A stretch of DNA of 64,000 nucleotides from Streptomyces coeruleorubidus (GCF_008705135.1 NZ_CP023694.1:7973001-8037000), one strand, 5' to 3'; positions 42,703-53,833 are shown, numbered from the stretch's first letter. Made by a program: numbers and translations. Notes: generated from the letters alone by a model not told the origin.

Positions 42703-43740
42703 GTGACCGACACAGCGCCGCGTCCCACCCTGGAGGCCGTGGCCGCCCGGGCCGGTGTCTCGCGGGCGACCGTCTCGCGCGTGGTCAACGGCGGTGACGG
42801 GGTCAGGGACATCCTCGTCGAGCGGGTCCGCAAGGCGGTGGAGGAGCTCGGGTACGTGCCCAACCAGGCGGCCCGCAGCCTGGTGACCCGGCGGCACGAC
42901 GCGATCGCGGTCGTCGTCGCCGAACCGGAGACCCGCGTGTTCGCCGACCCGTTCTTCGCGCACCAGCTCCGCGGCATCAGCAAGGAGCTCACGGCCCACG
43001 ACAACCAGCTCGTGCTGCTGCTCACGGAGGGGCGGGACGACCACGCCCGGGTCGGCCGGTACCTCGCCGGCGGGCATGTCGACGGGGCCCTCGTCTTCTC
43101 CCTGCACCTCGACGACCCCTTGCCGGAGCTGATCCAGCGGGCGGGCGTCCCCACCGTCTTCGGCGGGCGGCCCGGCTGGAGCGGAGAGCGGCGGGGCGTG
43201 GTGTACGTCGACAGCGACAACCGCGGCGGCGCCCGCGACGCCGTCCGCCACCTGGCCGGCCTCGGCCGCACCCGTATCGCGCACATCACCGGCGCCCTCG
43301 ACCAGACCTCTGCGGTGGACCGGCTCGACGGCTACCGGGACGTCATGGTGGACGCCGACCCGCGGCTGATCGCCGAGGCCGACTTCACCCCGGCCGGCGG
43401 CGAGCGGGCGATGCGCGAGCTCCTCGACCGCTGCCCGGACGTGGACGCGGTGTTCGCCGCCAACGACCTCACGGCCTCGGGGGCGCTGCGCGTTCTGCGC
43501 GAGGCCGGACGGCGTGTCCCCGACGACGTCGCCCTGATCGGCTTCGACGACATGCTGCCCGTCGCCGAACAGACCGACCCGCCCCTCACGACGGTCCGTC
43601 AGGACATCGAGGAGATGGGCCGACTGATGGCCCGCCTGCTGCTGCGGGGGCTCGACCGCGGCACTCCGCGGGAGGGCGTGGGCGGCACGCCCTCCAGTGT
43701 GGTCCTCCCGACGACGCTGGTGCGGCGGGCGTCCGCGTAG
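42703..43740 (+). CDS. LacI-family transcriptional regulator
   Basis: A 345-residue regulator: helix-turn-helix and hinge at about 8-62 (TLEAVAARAGVSRATVSRVV, VPNQAARSLVTRR) and a periplasmic-binding-protein-like effector domain (IAVVVAEPETRVFADPFFA, DAVFAANDLTASGALRVLRE, IGFDDMLPVAEQTDPPLTTV). GTG 42703 has GAGGAG about eight bases upstream; GTG 42688 overlaps that site. A sugar effector is expected from the family. The last codons lie within a tandem repeat that continues past the stop. Confidence 0.9.
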   Translation: MTDTAPRPTLEAVAARAGVSRATVSRVVNGGDGVRDILVERVRKAVEELGYVPNQAARSLVTRRHDAIAVVVAEPETRVFADPFFAHQLRGISKELTAHDNQLVLLLTEGRDDHARVGRYLAGGHVDGALVFSLHLDDPLPELIQRAGVPTVFGGRPGWSGERRGVVYVDSDNRGGARDAVRHLAGLGRTRIAHITGALDQTSAVDRLDGYRDVMVDADPRLIAEADFTPAGGERAMRELLDRCPDVDAVFAANDLTASGALRVLREAGRRVPDDVALIGFDDMLPVAEQTDPPLTTVRQDIEEMGRLMARLLLRGLDRGTPREGVGGTPSSVVLPTTLVRRASA

Positions 43741-43950
43741 TCCGGGGGTGCCCGCGTGATCCGGGGGGCGCCGCGTGGTGCGGCGGGTGTCCGCGTAGTC
43801 CGGTGGGGGGCGAGTGATGTGGCGGGCGTCCGCGTAGTCCGGGGGCGCTCGCGTGATCCGGCGGGTGCCCGCGTGGTGCGGCGGGTGTCCGCGTAGTCCG
43901 GTGGGGGCCCGCGTGACCGGCGGGTGTCCGCAGAGATGCGGCGGGCGTGC
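43719..43950. repeat. Degenerate tandem repeat spanning the lacI-family stop codon
   Basis: Units built on GCGGCGGGTGTCCGCGTAG and TCCGGTGGGGG recur at about 43721, 43780, 43820 and 43878, with shorter copies to 43946, alternating with a GCCCGCGTGATCCGG variant. The first unit encodes the last codons RRASA-stop, so the array seems to have grown outward from the gene end into the gap before the VOC gene. Confidence 0.7.
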
Positions 43951-43951
43951 C

Positions 43952-44737
43952 TCAGCCCGGCTGGGGCTCGCTGCGGATCACCGCGAAACGCGCTCCGTAC
44001 GGGTCCGTGAGCTTGGCGACGCGACCCACGTCCGGCACGTCCGTGGCGGGCATGCGGACCGTGCCGCCCAGTTCCCGGGCCCGGGCGACGGTGGCGTCCG
44101 TGTCGGTGACCTCGAAGTACGGCAGCCAGTGCGCCTCCTCCTCGGCCGGGTCGTCGGCCAGCGGGACGACGCCGCCGAACATGGCGTCCTCACCCTCTCC
44201 GGCCGGGGCGAAGGTGGTGTAGGTGCCGCCGGGGAAGTCGACGCCGAAGGTCTCCAGGCCGAGCACGGAGTGGTAGAAGGCGGCAGCGGCCGGGACGTCC
44301 GCCGTGTACAGCTCCAGCCAGCACAGCGAGCCGGGCTCCCGGACGACGTCCAGGCCCGTGTTGCGGCCCGGCTGCCACAGGCCGAAGGACACCCCAGCCT
44401 GGTCGGCGAGGATCGCCATGCGGCCCAGGTCCTGCACGTCCATGGGCTGCATCCGCACCGACCCGTGCGCCTGCCCGGCCGCCCGCGCCGTGGCGTCCGC
44501 GTCCGGGGCCTGGAAGTACACCGTCCAGGAGGGCGGGCCCTGCTCCGGTGTGGTCTGCATGCCACCGGCGGTGGTTCTGCCGCCCAGCTGGAAGAGGCCG
44601 TAGCCCCCCACCTCGGGGCCGCCGGGCTGGAACTCCCAGCCGAACAGGTCGCCGTAGAAGGAGGTGGCGCCGTCGATGTCGGGGGTGCCGAGATCGATCC
44701 AGTTCGGAGCGCCGGTCACATAACGGGTGGTGAGCAT
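43952..44737 (-). CDS. VOC-family (glyoxalase/bleomycin-resistance fold) protein
   Basis: A 261-residue protein with two tandem VOC modules (about 10-125 and 135-258; NWIDLGTPDIDGATSFYGDL and CWLELYTADVPAAAAFYHSV). It resembles the 27-kDa antigen CFP30B group of actinobacteria. No complete metal triad is obvious. The ribosome site is GCGAGGAGG before ATG 44737. Substrate unknown. Confidence 0.85.
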   Translation of the reverse strand: MLTTRYVTGAPNWIDLGTPDIDGATSFYGDLFGWEFQPGGPEVGGYGLFQLGGRTTAGGMQTTPEQGPPSWTVYFQAPDADATARAAGQAHGSVRMQPMDVQDLGRMAILADQAGVSFGLWQPGRNTGLDVVREPGSLCWLELYTADVPAAAAFYHSVLGLETFGVDFPGGTYTTFAPAGEGEDAMFGGVVPLADDPAEEEAHWLPYFEVTDTDATVARARELGGTVRMPATDVPDVGRVAKLTDPYGARFAVIRSEPQPG

Positions 44738-44972
44738 CGTCGCCCTCCTCGCGCTGGGGCCCGTTCGTCCACTCTGCCGAGTCTCGCACCGCCCACTGAC
44801 AAGCGCCGCTGGAGCGCCGCCGGAGTGCCGCCGTGGCGTGATGCCGGGTTTCCGCGCGCCGCCGTGCGTCAGCCCGTCCGGCGGGTGACCATCAAGGTGG
44901 CCGGAGGCCCGTCAATACGGTGTTGATCCCGCGTTGATCGAACGTTTTTCGCCGTCCGGAACGCTTCTGGCC
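44738..44972. other. Divergent intergenic region between VOC and WhiB genes
   Basis: 235 bp. Near the WhiB start lies a direct repeat, GTTGATCCCGCGTTGATCG (44922-44940), GTTGATC twice at 12-bp spacing, followed by an unusual T-run (AACGTTTTTCG). No clear consensus promoter was seen elsewhere. Confidence 0.35.
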
Positions 44973-45218
44973 ATGCACATCGACACCATGATCTCGCCCG
45001 AACTCGCCTGGCAGCAGGAGGCGTTGTGCGCGCAGACCGGGGCGGACTTCTTCTTCCCCGAACCCGGCAGCTCGGTGCGGGAGGCGAAGCGGATCTGCGG
45101 CATGTGCCCGATCCGTGACGCCTGCCTCGAGTACGCGATGGACAACGACGAGCGCTTTGGTGTCTGGGGCGGTCTGTCGGAGAAGGAGCGGCTGGAACTG
45201 CGGCGTACGTCGCGGTAG
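44973..45218 (+). CDS. WhiB-family iron-sulfur transcriptional regulator
   Basis: An 81-residue regulator with four cluster-binding Cys at 19, 42, 45 and 51 (C-x22-C-x2-C-x5-C), the GVWGG turn and a basic tail (EKERLELRRTSR). It is of the short WblE/WhiB1-like kind. ATG 44973 gives the best match in length to the family; no strong ribosome site is visible and a second ATG occurs five codons later. WhiB proteins act in differentiation and redox response through the primary sigma factor. Confidence 0.9.
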   Translation: MHIDTMISPELAWQQEALCAQTGADFFFPEPGSSVREAKRICGMCPIRDACLEYAMDNDERFGVWGGLSEKERLELRRTSR

Positions 45219-45382
45219 CCGTGTGCCGTGGCGCGGTCGCGGCCGCGTGGAAGTCTCCGCAAGCCCTCGCGCGTCGCGCGGGTGGCGGCCGGCCCGTGGC
45301 CGGGCGCCGGCACGCCGGGGCCCCGGCCGCTCGTGGCGGTCGGGGCTCCGCAGTCGTGGAACCGGATGTGCCGGGTCGGGCG

Positions 45383-46363
45383 TCAGGCGCCGGCTGCCCG
45401 GGCCGCCATGCGGGCCTTGCGCGCGGCCAGCTTCTCGTCGAACTTCGTCGCCTCGCTGTCCAGGCCGTCCATGTACAGGCCCAGTTCCTCCTGCGCCTTG
45501 CGGCCCTCGGGGCCCAGGCCGTCGATCTCCATGACCTTCAGGAAGCGCAGCACCGGCTGGAGCACGTCGTCGTGGTGGATGCGCACGTTGTAGACCTCGC
45601 CGATGGCCATCTGCGCGGCGGCGCGCTCGAAGCCGGGGATGCCGTGGCCGGGCATCCGGAAGTTCACGACCACGTCCCGCACGGCCTGCATGGTCAGGTC
45701 GGGGGCGAGCTCGAACGCCGACTTGAGGAGGTTGCGGTAGAAGACCATGTGCAGGTTCTCGTCGGTCGCGATGCGGGCCAGCATGCGGTCGCAGACCGGG
45801 TCGCCGGACTGGTGGCCGGTGTTGCGGTGCGAGATGCGGGTGGCCAGCTCCTGGAAGGCGACGTAGGCGATCGAGTGGAGCATCGAGTGCCGGTTGTCCG
45901 ACTCGAAGCCCTCGCTCATGTGCGACATGCGGAACTGCTCCAGCTTGTCCGGGTCGACCGCGCGCGAGGTGAGCAGGTAGTCGCGCATCACGATGCCGTG
46001 CCGGCCCTCCTCGGCCGTCCAGCGGTGCACCCAGGTGCCCCAGGCGCCGTCGCGGCCGAAGAGCGAGGCGATCTCGTGGTGGTAGCTGGGCAGGTTGTCC
46101 TCGGTCAGCAGGTTCACGACGAGCGCGATGCGGCCGATCTCGGTGACCTTGGACTGCTCCTTGTCCCAGGCCTCGCCGTCCTCGAAGAGGCCGGGGAAGT
46201 TGCGCCCGTCGCTCCAGGGGACGTACTCGTGCGGCATCCAGTCCTTGGCGACCTGCAGATGCCGGTTGAGCTCCTTCTCGACCACTTCCTCCAGTGCGTG
46301 CAGCAGCTGAGCGTCGGTCCAGGCGCCGGCGGGGCTACCGAGGTGGGGAGTGGTGATCGTCAT
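45383..46363 (-). CDS. Acyl-[acyl-carrier-protein] desaturase (DesA-like)
   Basis: A 326-residue soluble di-iron desaturase. Iron ligands are in the E-x2-H pairs EEGRH (Glu119, His122) and DENLH (Glu202, His205), with further Glu in the first helices (TEDNLPSYHH). It would introduce a double bond into acyl-ACP and needs ferredoxin. CTGGAGAG precedes ATG 46363. The promoter region carries nested palindromes at 46402-46453, so regulation by a TetR-type fatty-acid sensor is likely. Confidence 0.9.
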   Translation of the reverse strand: MTITTPHLGSPAGAWTDAQLLHALEEVVEKELNRHLQVAKDWMPHEYVPWSDGRNFPGLFEDGEAWDKEQSKVTEIGRIALVVNLLTEDNLPSYHHEIASLFGRDGAWGTWVHRWTAEEGRHGIVMRDYLLTSRAVDPDKLEQFRMSHMSEGFESDNRHSMLHSIAYVAFQELATRISHRNTGHQSGDPVCDRMLARIATDENLHMVFYRNLLKSAFELAPDLTMQAVRDVVVNFRMPGHGIPGFERAAAQMAIGEVYNVRIHHDDVLQPVLRFLKVMEIDGLGPEGRKAQEELGLYMDGLDSEATKFDEKLAARKARMAARAAGA

Positions 46364-46401
46364 GGACTCTCCAGGGGGACATGCGTACGAGCGGTGAGCG
46401 G

Positions 46402-46453
46402 TAACTTACGGAATCGTAGGCTACGTTTCCGTAGGTTACGTTGCCGTAAGTTA
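46402..46453. promoter_or_regulatory. Nested inverted repeats upstream of the desaturase gene
   Basis: TAACTTACGG (46402-46411) and CCGTAAGTTA (46444-46453) are perfect 10-bp arms. Inside are CGTAG-G-CTACG (46415-46425) and a TTACGGAA/TTCCGTAG pair. The whole 52 bp is built from CGTA(A/G)G units, which looks like two or more overlapping operators of a dimeric repressor. Confidence 0.7.
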
Positions 46454-46555
46454 AGAACGCTGTAAAGACCGCTGATCAGCGGCGTCGCCCGAAGGCACAC
46501 CACCCCTCCGGCGGACCCGCAGGTAGAGGGGCCGCACAGGTGGAGTGCCCGTCCC

Positions 46556-47332
46556 CTAGGCGTACAGCCCCCGCAGCCGCACCGAGAGGCATGTCACACA
46601 TCCCTCGAGCTTCTCGAACTCGCTGATGTCCACGACGACCGGTTCGTACCCCAGGTCCGCGAACAGCTCCGCGGTCTTCGGCGCGCTCGCCGCCATCAGC
46701 AGTTTGGCACCGCCGAGCAGCACGACGTGCGACCCGGCCTCCTCCGGCACCGGCAGGAAGCGCGCGAACAGCGACGGCGCGTCCATCCTCGGGATGTGCC
46801 CGATGACCGTCCCGTCGGGCAGCGCCGTGACCGCGGACTTCAGGTGCAGCACCTTGCTCACCGGTACGGCGACGACCCGCGCCCCCAGCGGCTCGAACGC
46901 GGCACGCAGCTGCTCGACGCCGGCGGCGTTGGTGCGCCCGCCCCGGCCCACGTACACGGTGTCGCCGATCTTCAGTACGTCGCCGCCCTCCAGCGTGCCC
47001 GGCTCCCAGATCCAGTTCACCGAGCAGCCCAGGCCGGCCACGGCCTCCTCGACCCCGGCGGTCTCGTCACGCCGGGACTCGGCACCCGGGCGGGCGATCA
47101 GCGCGACGTTCTTGTACATCACGACCGTGTCCTCGACGAACACCGAGTCCGGGCAGTCGTCGGCCGGGTCCACCTCGATGGTCTCCCAGCCGTGCGTGCG
47201 CAGGGCCTTCACGTACTCCTCCCACTGCTCGACCGCGAGGTCGGCGTCGACCCTCTCGCGCTCGATGTGTGTCACCAGCCCTTCGGCAAGACGCGGGCTG
47301 GGGCGGCGGACGAGGGCCTTCTTGCTGGGCAC
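46556..47332 (-). CDS. Dimethylargininase (DDAH)-like amidinotransferase-fold hydrolase
   Basis: A 258-residue enzyme that probably hydrolyses methylated arginine to citrulline and methylamines. Catalytic residues expected for DDAH are visible: Cys248 in GCVTCLSVRL, His near 162 in KVLHLKSAV, and acidic residues in SVFVEDTVV and LEGGDVLKIG. GTG 47332 is the start, with GGAGTC upstream. It is monocistronic. Confidence 0.88.
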   Translation of the reverse strand: MPSKKALVRRPSPRLAEGLVTHIERERVDADLAVEQWEEYVKALRTHGWETIEVDPADDCPDSVFVEDTVVMYKNVALIARPGAESRRDETAGVEEAVAGLGCSVNWIWEPGTLEGGDVLKIGDTVYVGRGGRTNAAGVEQLRAAFEPLGARVVAVPVSKVLHLKSAVTALPDGTVIGHIPRMDAPSLFARFLPVPEEAGSHVVLLGGAKLLMAASAPKTAELFADLGYEPVVVDISEFEKLEGCVTCLSVRLRGLYA

Positions 47333-47822
47333 GAGCGTGACTCCGTATCGGATGGGACGTGTCTGGACAGCGCCGACGGAGCCTCCGGGATCGGCCGGAA
47401 CCCATCGGGCGTCAGCCGACCATCATGCAGGGCGAACCCGGGGGGCGACACCCCCGGGGAGGTGGCGGGCAGCCCGGTACCTCGCCAGGCAGCAGGTGAA
47501 TACCCGCTGCCGCCCCGACCGGCCGGCAGCCCGTCCCGCCCCGGCCCGACGCCTCGGCGGGCCATCCGGCAGGGTTCCGCCGGACCCGGCCTGCTGCCGG
47601 ACCGGGCCGTGCCCGGCTGGGCGATTCTGGGCCCGGCACCTCAGAAGGGCGTCCAGGCGTGGGCGGGCCTGCTCGTTGCCGGCCAGGGCCGCACTTGGTC
47701 CGGTCGGCTCCGACCGGCGTCTCAGAGGGCACCCGAGCGGGTGCTGGTTCGGCCCGCTGCCGGTGCGCGTGGCACTTGGCCTGGGTGGTTTCCGGTCCGG
47801 CCGTCTCAGCGGGTGTTCGGGC
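47333..47822. other. 490-bp non-coding region with degenerate repeats
   Basis: No credible gene. The first 200 bp upstream of the DDAH gene shows no clear motif. From about 47590 there is a degenerate tandem repeat of about 81-84 bp: CTCAGAAGGGC at 47640, CTCAGAGGGC at 47721, CTCAGCGGGT at 47805, and GCACTTGG at 47691 and 47772. An earlier diverged copy begins near 47588 (GCCTGCTGCCGG). The region runs directly into the truncated substrate-binding-protein remnant. Confidence 0.55.
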
Positions 47823-48195
47823 GAGCGCTGGAGCCCCGGCCACCCCTACCGCTCCAGCCTGGACGGCACCACCTGCGCCGAACTCACCCACGCCTACCGG
47901 AAGGCCACCGGCGACGGCTGGCTCCAGCCCCTCGGCCTCGCCCACGCCCTGGTGGAGACCGCCCACCACGCCCTCACCGTCGCGGCCGACCCCACCGACC
48001 GGGCGTCCGTCGCGCAGGCCCTCGCCGGAACGACCCTCGACACCATCGCCGGCACCCTCGACTGGACCCGCGGACCGACCCCCGACAACGCCCTGCTGCC
48101 ACTGGTCGGCGGGCAGTGGCAGCACGGCCCGGGCGGCCCGCGCCTCGCCGTCGTCAGCAACACGGCGCTCCCGGACGTCCCGCTCACCGGGGAGC

Positions 48196-48212
<17 letters not shown>
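47823..48212 (+). pseudogene. 5'-truncated remnant of an amino-acid-type ABC substrate-binding protein
   Basis: The frame from about 47823 encodes 129 residues matching the C-terminal lobe of a branched-chain amino-acid-type binding protein: ERWSPGHPYRSSLDGTTCAE, AYRKATGDGWLQPLGLAHAL, ALAGTTLDTIAGTLDW and LPLVGGQWQHG, ending ELTPAW. There is no start codon, signal peptide or N-terminal lobe; sequence upstream is repeat-like and not homologous. No ABC permease or ATPase gene is next to it. The stop overlaps the end of the UvrA-like gene by 17 bp. Confidence 0.75.
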
Positions 48213-50487
<2,275 letters not shown>

Positions 50488-50497
50488 GCCACCGACG

Positions 50498-52123
50498 CTA
50501 GGCGGGAAACCCGACAGCCTCTGGCGTGATTTCCTTCAGTTCTCCGTCCTCCAGCAGCAGCCAGCGGGTGATGCCGATCGACTCCAGGAACGGCAGGTCG
50601 TGACTGGCCACGATCAGCGCCCCCTCGTACGACTCCAGGGCCGTGGTGAGCTGCCGCACGCTCGCCATGTCGAGATTGTTGGTCGGCTCGTCCAGCATGA
50701 GCAGCTGCGGCGCGGGCTCGGCCAGCATCAGCGCGGCCAGCGCCGCCCGGAAGCGTTCGCCGCCGGACAGCGTCGCCGCCTTCTGGTCGGCCCGGGCGCC
50801 CCGGAACAGGAAGCGGGCCAGCCGCGCCCGGACCCGGTTGTTGGTGGCGCCCGGTGCGAACCGGGCCACGTTCTCGGCGACGGTCAGCTCCCCGTCGAGG
50901 ACGTCGAGCCGCTGCGGCAGGAACCGCAGCGGGACGTGCGCCTGTACCTCGCCCGACTCGGGAGCGAGCTCCCCGGTGATCGTGCGCAGCAGCGTGGTCT
51001 TGCCCGCGCCGTTGCGTCCGATCAGCGCAACCCGCTCGGGCCCGCGCAGATCGAAGCCGCCCGCCACCCGGGCGCCGTACCGGAGCCCGAGATCCTGGAG
51101 GGTGAGGACCGTACGCCCCGGCGGCACGGCCGTGTACGGCAGGTCGACGCGGATCTCGTCGTCGTCCCGCACGGCCTCCACCGCCTCGTCCAGCCGCTCC
51201 CTGGCCTCGGCGAGCTTCTCCTCGTGCATGATCCGGTGCTTGCCCGCGGACTCCTGCGCCGCGCGCTTGCGCGCCCCCATGACGATCTTCGGCTCACGCT
51301 TCTGGTCCCACATCTTCTGCCCGTACCGCTTGCGCCGGGCCAGCTTGACCTGGGCGTCGGTCAGTTCGCGCTTCTGCTTGCGGAAGTCGGCCTCGGCGAC
51401 GCGCACCATGCGCTCGGCCGCCTCCTGTTCGATCTCCAGGGCCTCCTCGTAGTCGGAGTAGTTGCCGCCGTACCACGTGATCTCCCCGGAGCGCAGGTCC
51501 GCGATCTGGTCGACGAGGTCCAGCAGTTCCCGGTCGTGGCTGACGACGACCATCACGCCCGGCCAGGACTCGACGGCCGCGTACAGCCGCCTGCGGGCGT
51601 ACAGGTCGAGGTTGTTGGTGGGCTCGTCCAGCAGCAGCACGTCGGGCCGGCGCAGCAGCAGCGCGGCCAGCCGCAGCAGCACCGACTCGCCGCCCGACAC
51701 CTCGCCGATCGAGCGGTCCAACTCCACGTGTCCGAGCCCCAGTTCGCCGAGGGTGGCCAGGGCGCGCTCCTCCACGTCCCAGTCGTCGCCGACGGTCTCG
51801 AAGTGCGCCTCGGCCACGTCGCCCGCCTCGATGGCGTGCAGCGCGGCCCGCCGGGCGGCGATGCCGAGCGCCTCGTCGACGCGCAGGGTGGTGTCGAGCG
51901 TGACGTTCTGCGGGAGGTACCCGACTTCGCCGGCCACGCGGACGGTGCCGTCGGCCGGAGCGAGTTCACCGGCGATCAGCTTCAACAGGGTTGATTTGCC
52001 GGACCCGTTGACGCCGACCAGGCCGGTCCGGCCCGGGCCGAAGGAGACGTCGAGGTCCTCGAAGACGGGGGTGCCGTCGGGCCAGGTGAAGGCGAGGGAG
52101 GTGACGGTGATGGAAGTAGGCAT
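50498..52123 (-). CDS. ABC-F family ribosome-associated ATPase
   Basis: A 541-residue cytoplasmic protein without membrane domains. Two ATPase modules: Walker A GVNGSGKST and GRNGAGKTT, signatures VSGGES and LSGGERF, and LLLDEPTNNLDL / LMLDEPTNNLDM. The linker between them is long, basic and helical (RKQKRELTDAQVKLARRKRY), typical of ABC-F proteins that reach into the ribosome. Antibiotic-resistance ABC-F and housekeeping EttA-like members cannot be separated by eye. A strong promoter lies 217 bp upstream, leaving a long leader. Confidence 0.88.
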   Translation of the reverse strand: MPTSITVTSLAFTWPDGTPVFEDLDVSFGPGRTGLVGVNGSGKSTLLKLIAGELAPADGTVRVAGEVGYLPQNVTLDTTLRVDEALGIAARRAALHAIEAGDVAEAHFETVGDDWDVEERALATLGELGLGHVELDRSIGEVSGGESVLLRLAALLLRRPDVLLLDEPTNNLDLYARRRLYAAVESWPGVMVVVSHDRELLDLVDQIADLRSGEITWYGGNYSDYEEALEIEQEAAERMVRVAEADFRKQKRELTDAQVKLARRKRYGQKMWDQKREPKIVMGARKRAAQESAGKHRIMHEEKLAEARERLDEAVEAVRDDDEIRVDLPYTAVPPGRTVLTLQDLGLRYGARVAGGFDLRGPERVALIGRNGAGKTTLLRTITGELAPESGEVQAHVPLRFLPQRLDVLDGELTVAENVARFAPGATNNRVRARLARFLFRGARADQKAATLSGGERFRAALAALMLAEPAPQLLMLDEPTNNLDMASVRQLTTALESYEGALIVASHDLPFLESIGITRWLLLEDGELKEITPEAVGFPA

Positions 52124-52345
52124 GCGGGCCTCTTTCGCGGTTGCTTGATGCGGTCAGGGGCAAACGCGTGTCGAGACACCTGCGACCAGGGAGGAGGCTC
52201 CAGGGGGCATGAGAAAAGCCCTGCACCGGAGGACGGCTCGAACGCCGAGGTCGCACGCAGCGCACCCATCGGATGTGGGTGACGCGGTGTCTCAGGACCT
52301 CAGACGAGCAACGTCCTTCTCCAATCGGCGGCAACAGGACGCTGT
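52124..52345 (-). promoter_or_regulatory. Long structured leader of the ABC-F gene, possible attenuator
   Basis: Transcription from the promoter at 52349-52377 would produce about 215 nt before the ATG. In the transcript GAGACACC (from 52293-52286) can pair with GGTGTCTC (from 52180-52173), while the latter can alternatively form its own hairpin with the adjacent GACAC. Mutually exclusive pairing of this kind is what ribosome-mediated attenuators of ABC-F genes use. A short leader peptide was not identified with confidence. Confidence 0.4.
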
Positions 52346-52348
52346 ACA

Positions 52349-52377
52349 ACGTACGAGGGGGCGTCGGGCCTGTCAAC
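52349..52377 (-). promoter_or_regulatory. Consensus promoter of the ABC-F gene
   Basis: On the minus strand TTGACA (52377-52372), a 17-bp spacer, and TACGTT (52354-52349): the best vegetative promoter match I saw in the window. Confidence 0.65.
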
Positions 52378-52419
52378 GGATTAACGTGAGACCCGATCTT
52401 CCCTCCCCGAGGAGGCCCC

Positions 52420-53073
52420 GTGCCCAACGGCCCGCTCTCGCTGCCGGCCCGGCTCTGCCTGCTGGCCTGGCACCCCGCGTGGCCGGCCGACACCGGCACC
52501 GCCCACCTGCTCGGCCCGGTACGGGCCGGTGCCCTCACCGAGCTGGCCCGGCGCGGCCTGCTCGTCGACGAGGACGGCATCGCCACGCCGGTCGACCTGG
52601 ACTCCGGCACGGGTGACGCGGTCCTCGACGGGCTGCTGGAACTCGTCCGCGAGTCGTGCCCGCACCCCTGGCGGACCTGGGTGACGCTGCGCTCGCGGGT
52701 GACCCTCGACGCGGTGCGGGAGCAACTGGTGGCCGAGGGGTTTCTGCGGGCGGAGAAGAAGCGGGTCCTCGGGGTGTTCCCGTCCGTGGAGTACGCGTTG
52801 GAGCGCGTCGCCGCCGTGGAGGCGCTGCGGGAGGAGACGCGTCAGGTCCTCCGGGGGCCGCAGCCGGTCGCCGGGATCTCCGAGCGGGACGCGGCGCTCG
52901 TGACGCTGGCCGCCTCGGCGGAACTGCTCCCCGGAGAGGACGTCCGCGCCCACGAGCAGCGCGTGCGGGAGCTGGCGGGACGTGCCGTGTCGTCGGTGCC
53001 CGGGCTCGGGGAGATCGTCCGCGAGATCAGTACGGCGCTCGCCGCGACGGCGACGGCGACGACCCCGCCCTGA
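52420..53073 (+). CDS. GPP34 (Golgi phosphoprotein 3-like) domain protein
   Basis: A 217-residue all-helical protein with the GPP34 N-terminus (LSLPARLCLLAW), GALTELARRGLLVDED and WVTLRSRVTLDAVREQLVAE followed by FPSVEYALERV. GTG 52420 has GAGGAGG immediately upstream. Such proteins may bind phosphoinositide-like lipids at membranes; in Streptomyces they are numerous and of unknown role. It is divergent from the ABC-F gene. Confidence 0.8.
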   Translation: MPNGPLSLPARLCLLAWHPAWPADTGTAHLLGPVRAGALTELARRGLLVDEDGIATPVDLDSGTGDAVLDGLLELVRESCPHPWRTWVTLRSRVTLDAVREQLVAEGFLRAEKKRVLGVFPSVEYALERVAAVEALREETRQVLRGPQPVAGISERDAALVTLAASAELLPGEDVRAHEQRVRELAGRAVSSVPGLGEIVREISTALAATATATTPP

Positions 53074-53204
53074 CCCACGTCCACGTCGGATTCCTGCCGG
53101 CCGTGGCCCAGCCGCCGCTGGTCGGGTTGCCCGCGGGGTTCGGGCATCGCCCAGGCCATCCCACGCCCTGCTGGAGCGGGCACGTCAGCCCGGCACGCGT
53201 CGGC

Positions 53205-53621
53205 TCAGCACGCGTCCCGCATCAGCTCCGCCAGGCCGTGGTCCAGATCAAGCTGGAGATGCTCCAGCCCGACCGGCACCAGCTCGCTCGTGGCCTCCAG
53301 GAACCGGCGCACCTCGCCGGAGCGGACGTGCACGACGGCGGTGCCCTCGGGAGCGTGGAACTCCAGCACCGTGCGGTCGTACCCGTACGGCCGCACCCGC
53401 ACGTCGCCGTGGCCCTCGGCGTTCCTCAGGCCCGCGGCGAGCAGCTCGCGGGAGAAGGTCCAGCAGACCTCGACGCCCTCCAGCGTGGCCGGGGCGGGGA
53501 AGGTCATGCGGACGGCGAACGGATCACGTCGGTCGTAGTGGAGCGTCGCGGGAATGCTCGGCATACGCGGCGCGGCGGCGACGAGGCGGGCCTCCACGGG
53601 CTGCTCGATGACGATGGACAA
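53205..53621 (-). CDS. ssgD: SsgA-like sporulation and cell-division regulator
   Basis: A 138-residue SALP family protein. The family core is clear: LHYDRRDPFAVRMTFPAPAT, VCWTFSRELLAAGL, VRVRPYGYDRTVLEFHAPEG and a final RSGEVRRFLEATSELVP. These proteins act in septation and spore-wall formation and occur only in morphologically complex actinobacteria. Start TTG 53621 is supported by AGGGAGC eight bases upstream; no ATG is available. The symbol ssgD is assigned from the remembered gene order around the S. coelicolor laccase and is less sure than the family. Confidence 0.85.
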   Translation of the reverse strand: MSIVIEQPVEARLVAAAPRMPSIPATLHYDRRDPFAVRMTFPAPATLEGVEVCWTFSRELLAAGLRNAEGHGDVRVRPYGYDRTVLEFHAPEGTAVVHVRSGEVRRFLEATSELVPVGLEHLQLDLDHGLAELMRDAC

Positions 53622-53833
53622 CGCCTTGCTCCCTTGTGACGGCTGGACGGGACACTTCCGGGCGGATGAGGCCGGGCACTGGAAGAGACGACGGAATCAG
53701 CCAATCCGTGCACACGAAGTGCGAGTGACCTCTGTCACCGCGTTCATGCACCAGAGTGATGTGGCTCTCCTCGTGTTCCTCGCAGGGCACTTGTGGCGCC
53801 CACCGGACCACCCGCGGCATGGGCGAGGCCATC

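Noticed and set aside
47412..48125. A minus-strand frame through the repeat region upstream of the DDAH gene
   Set aside because: Pro/Ala/Gly/Arg-rich translation without a domain; the plus-strand binding-protein remnant explains the conserved part.
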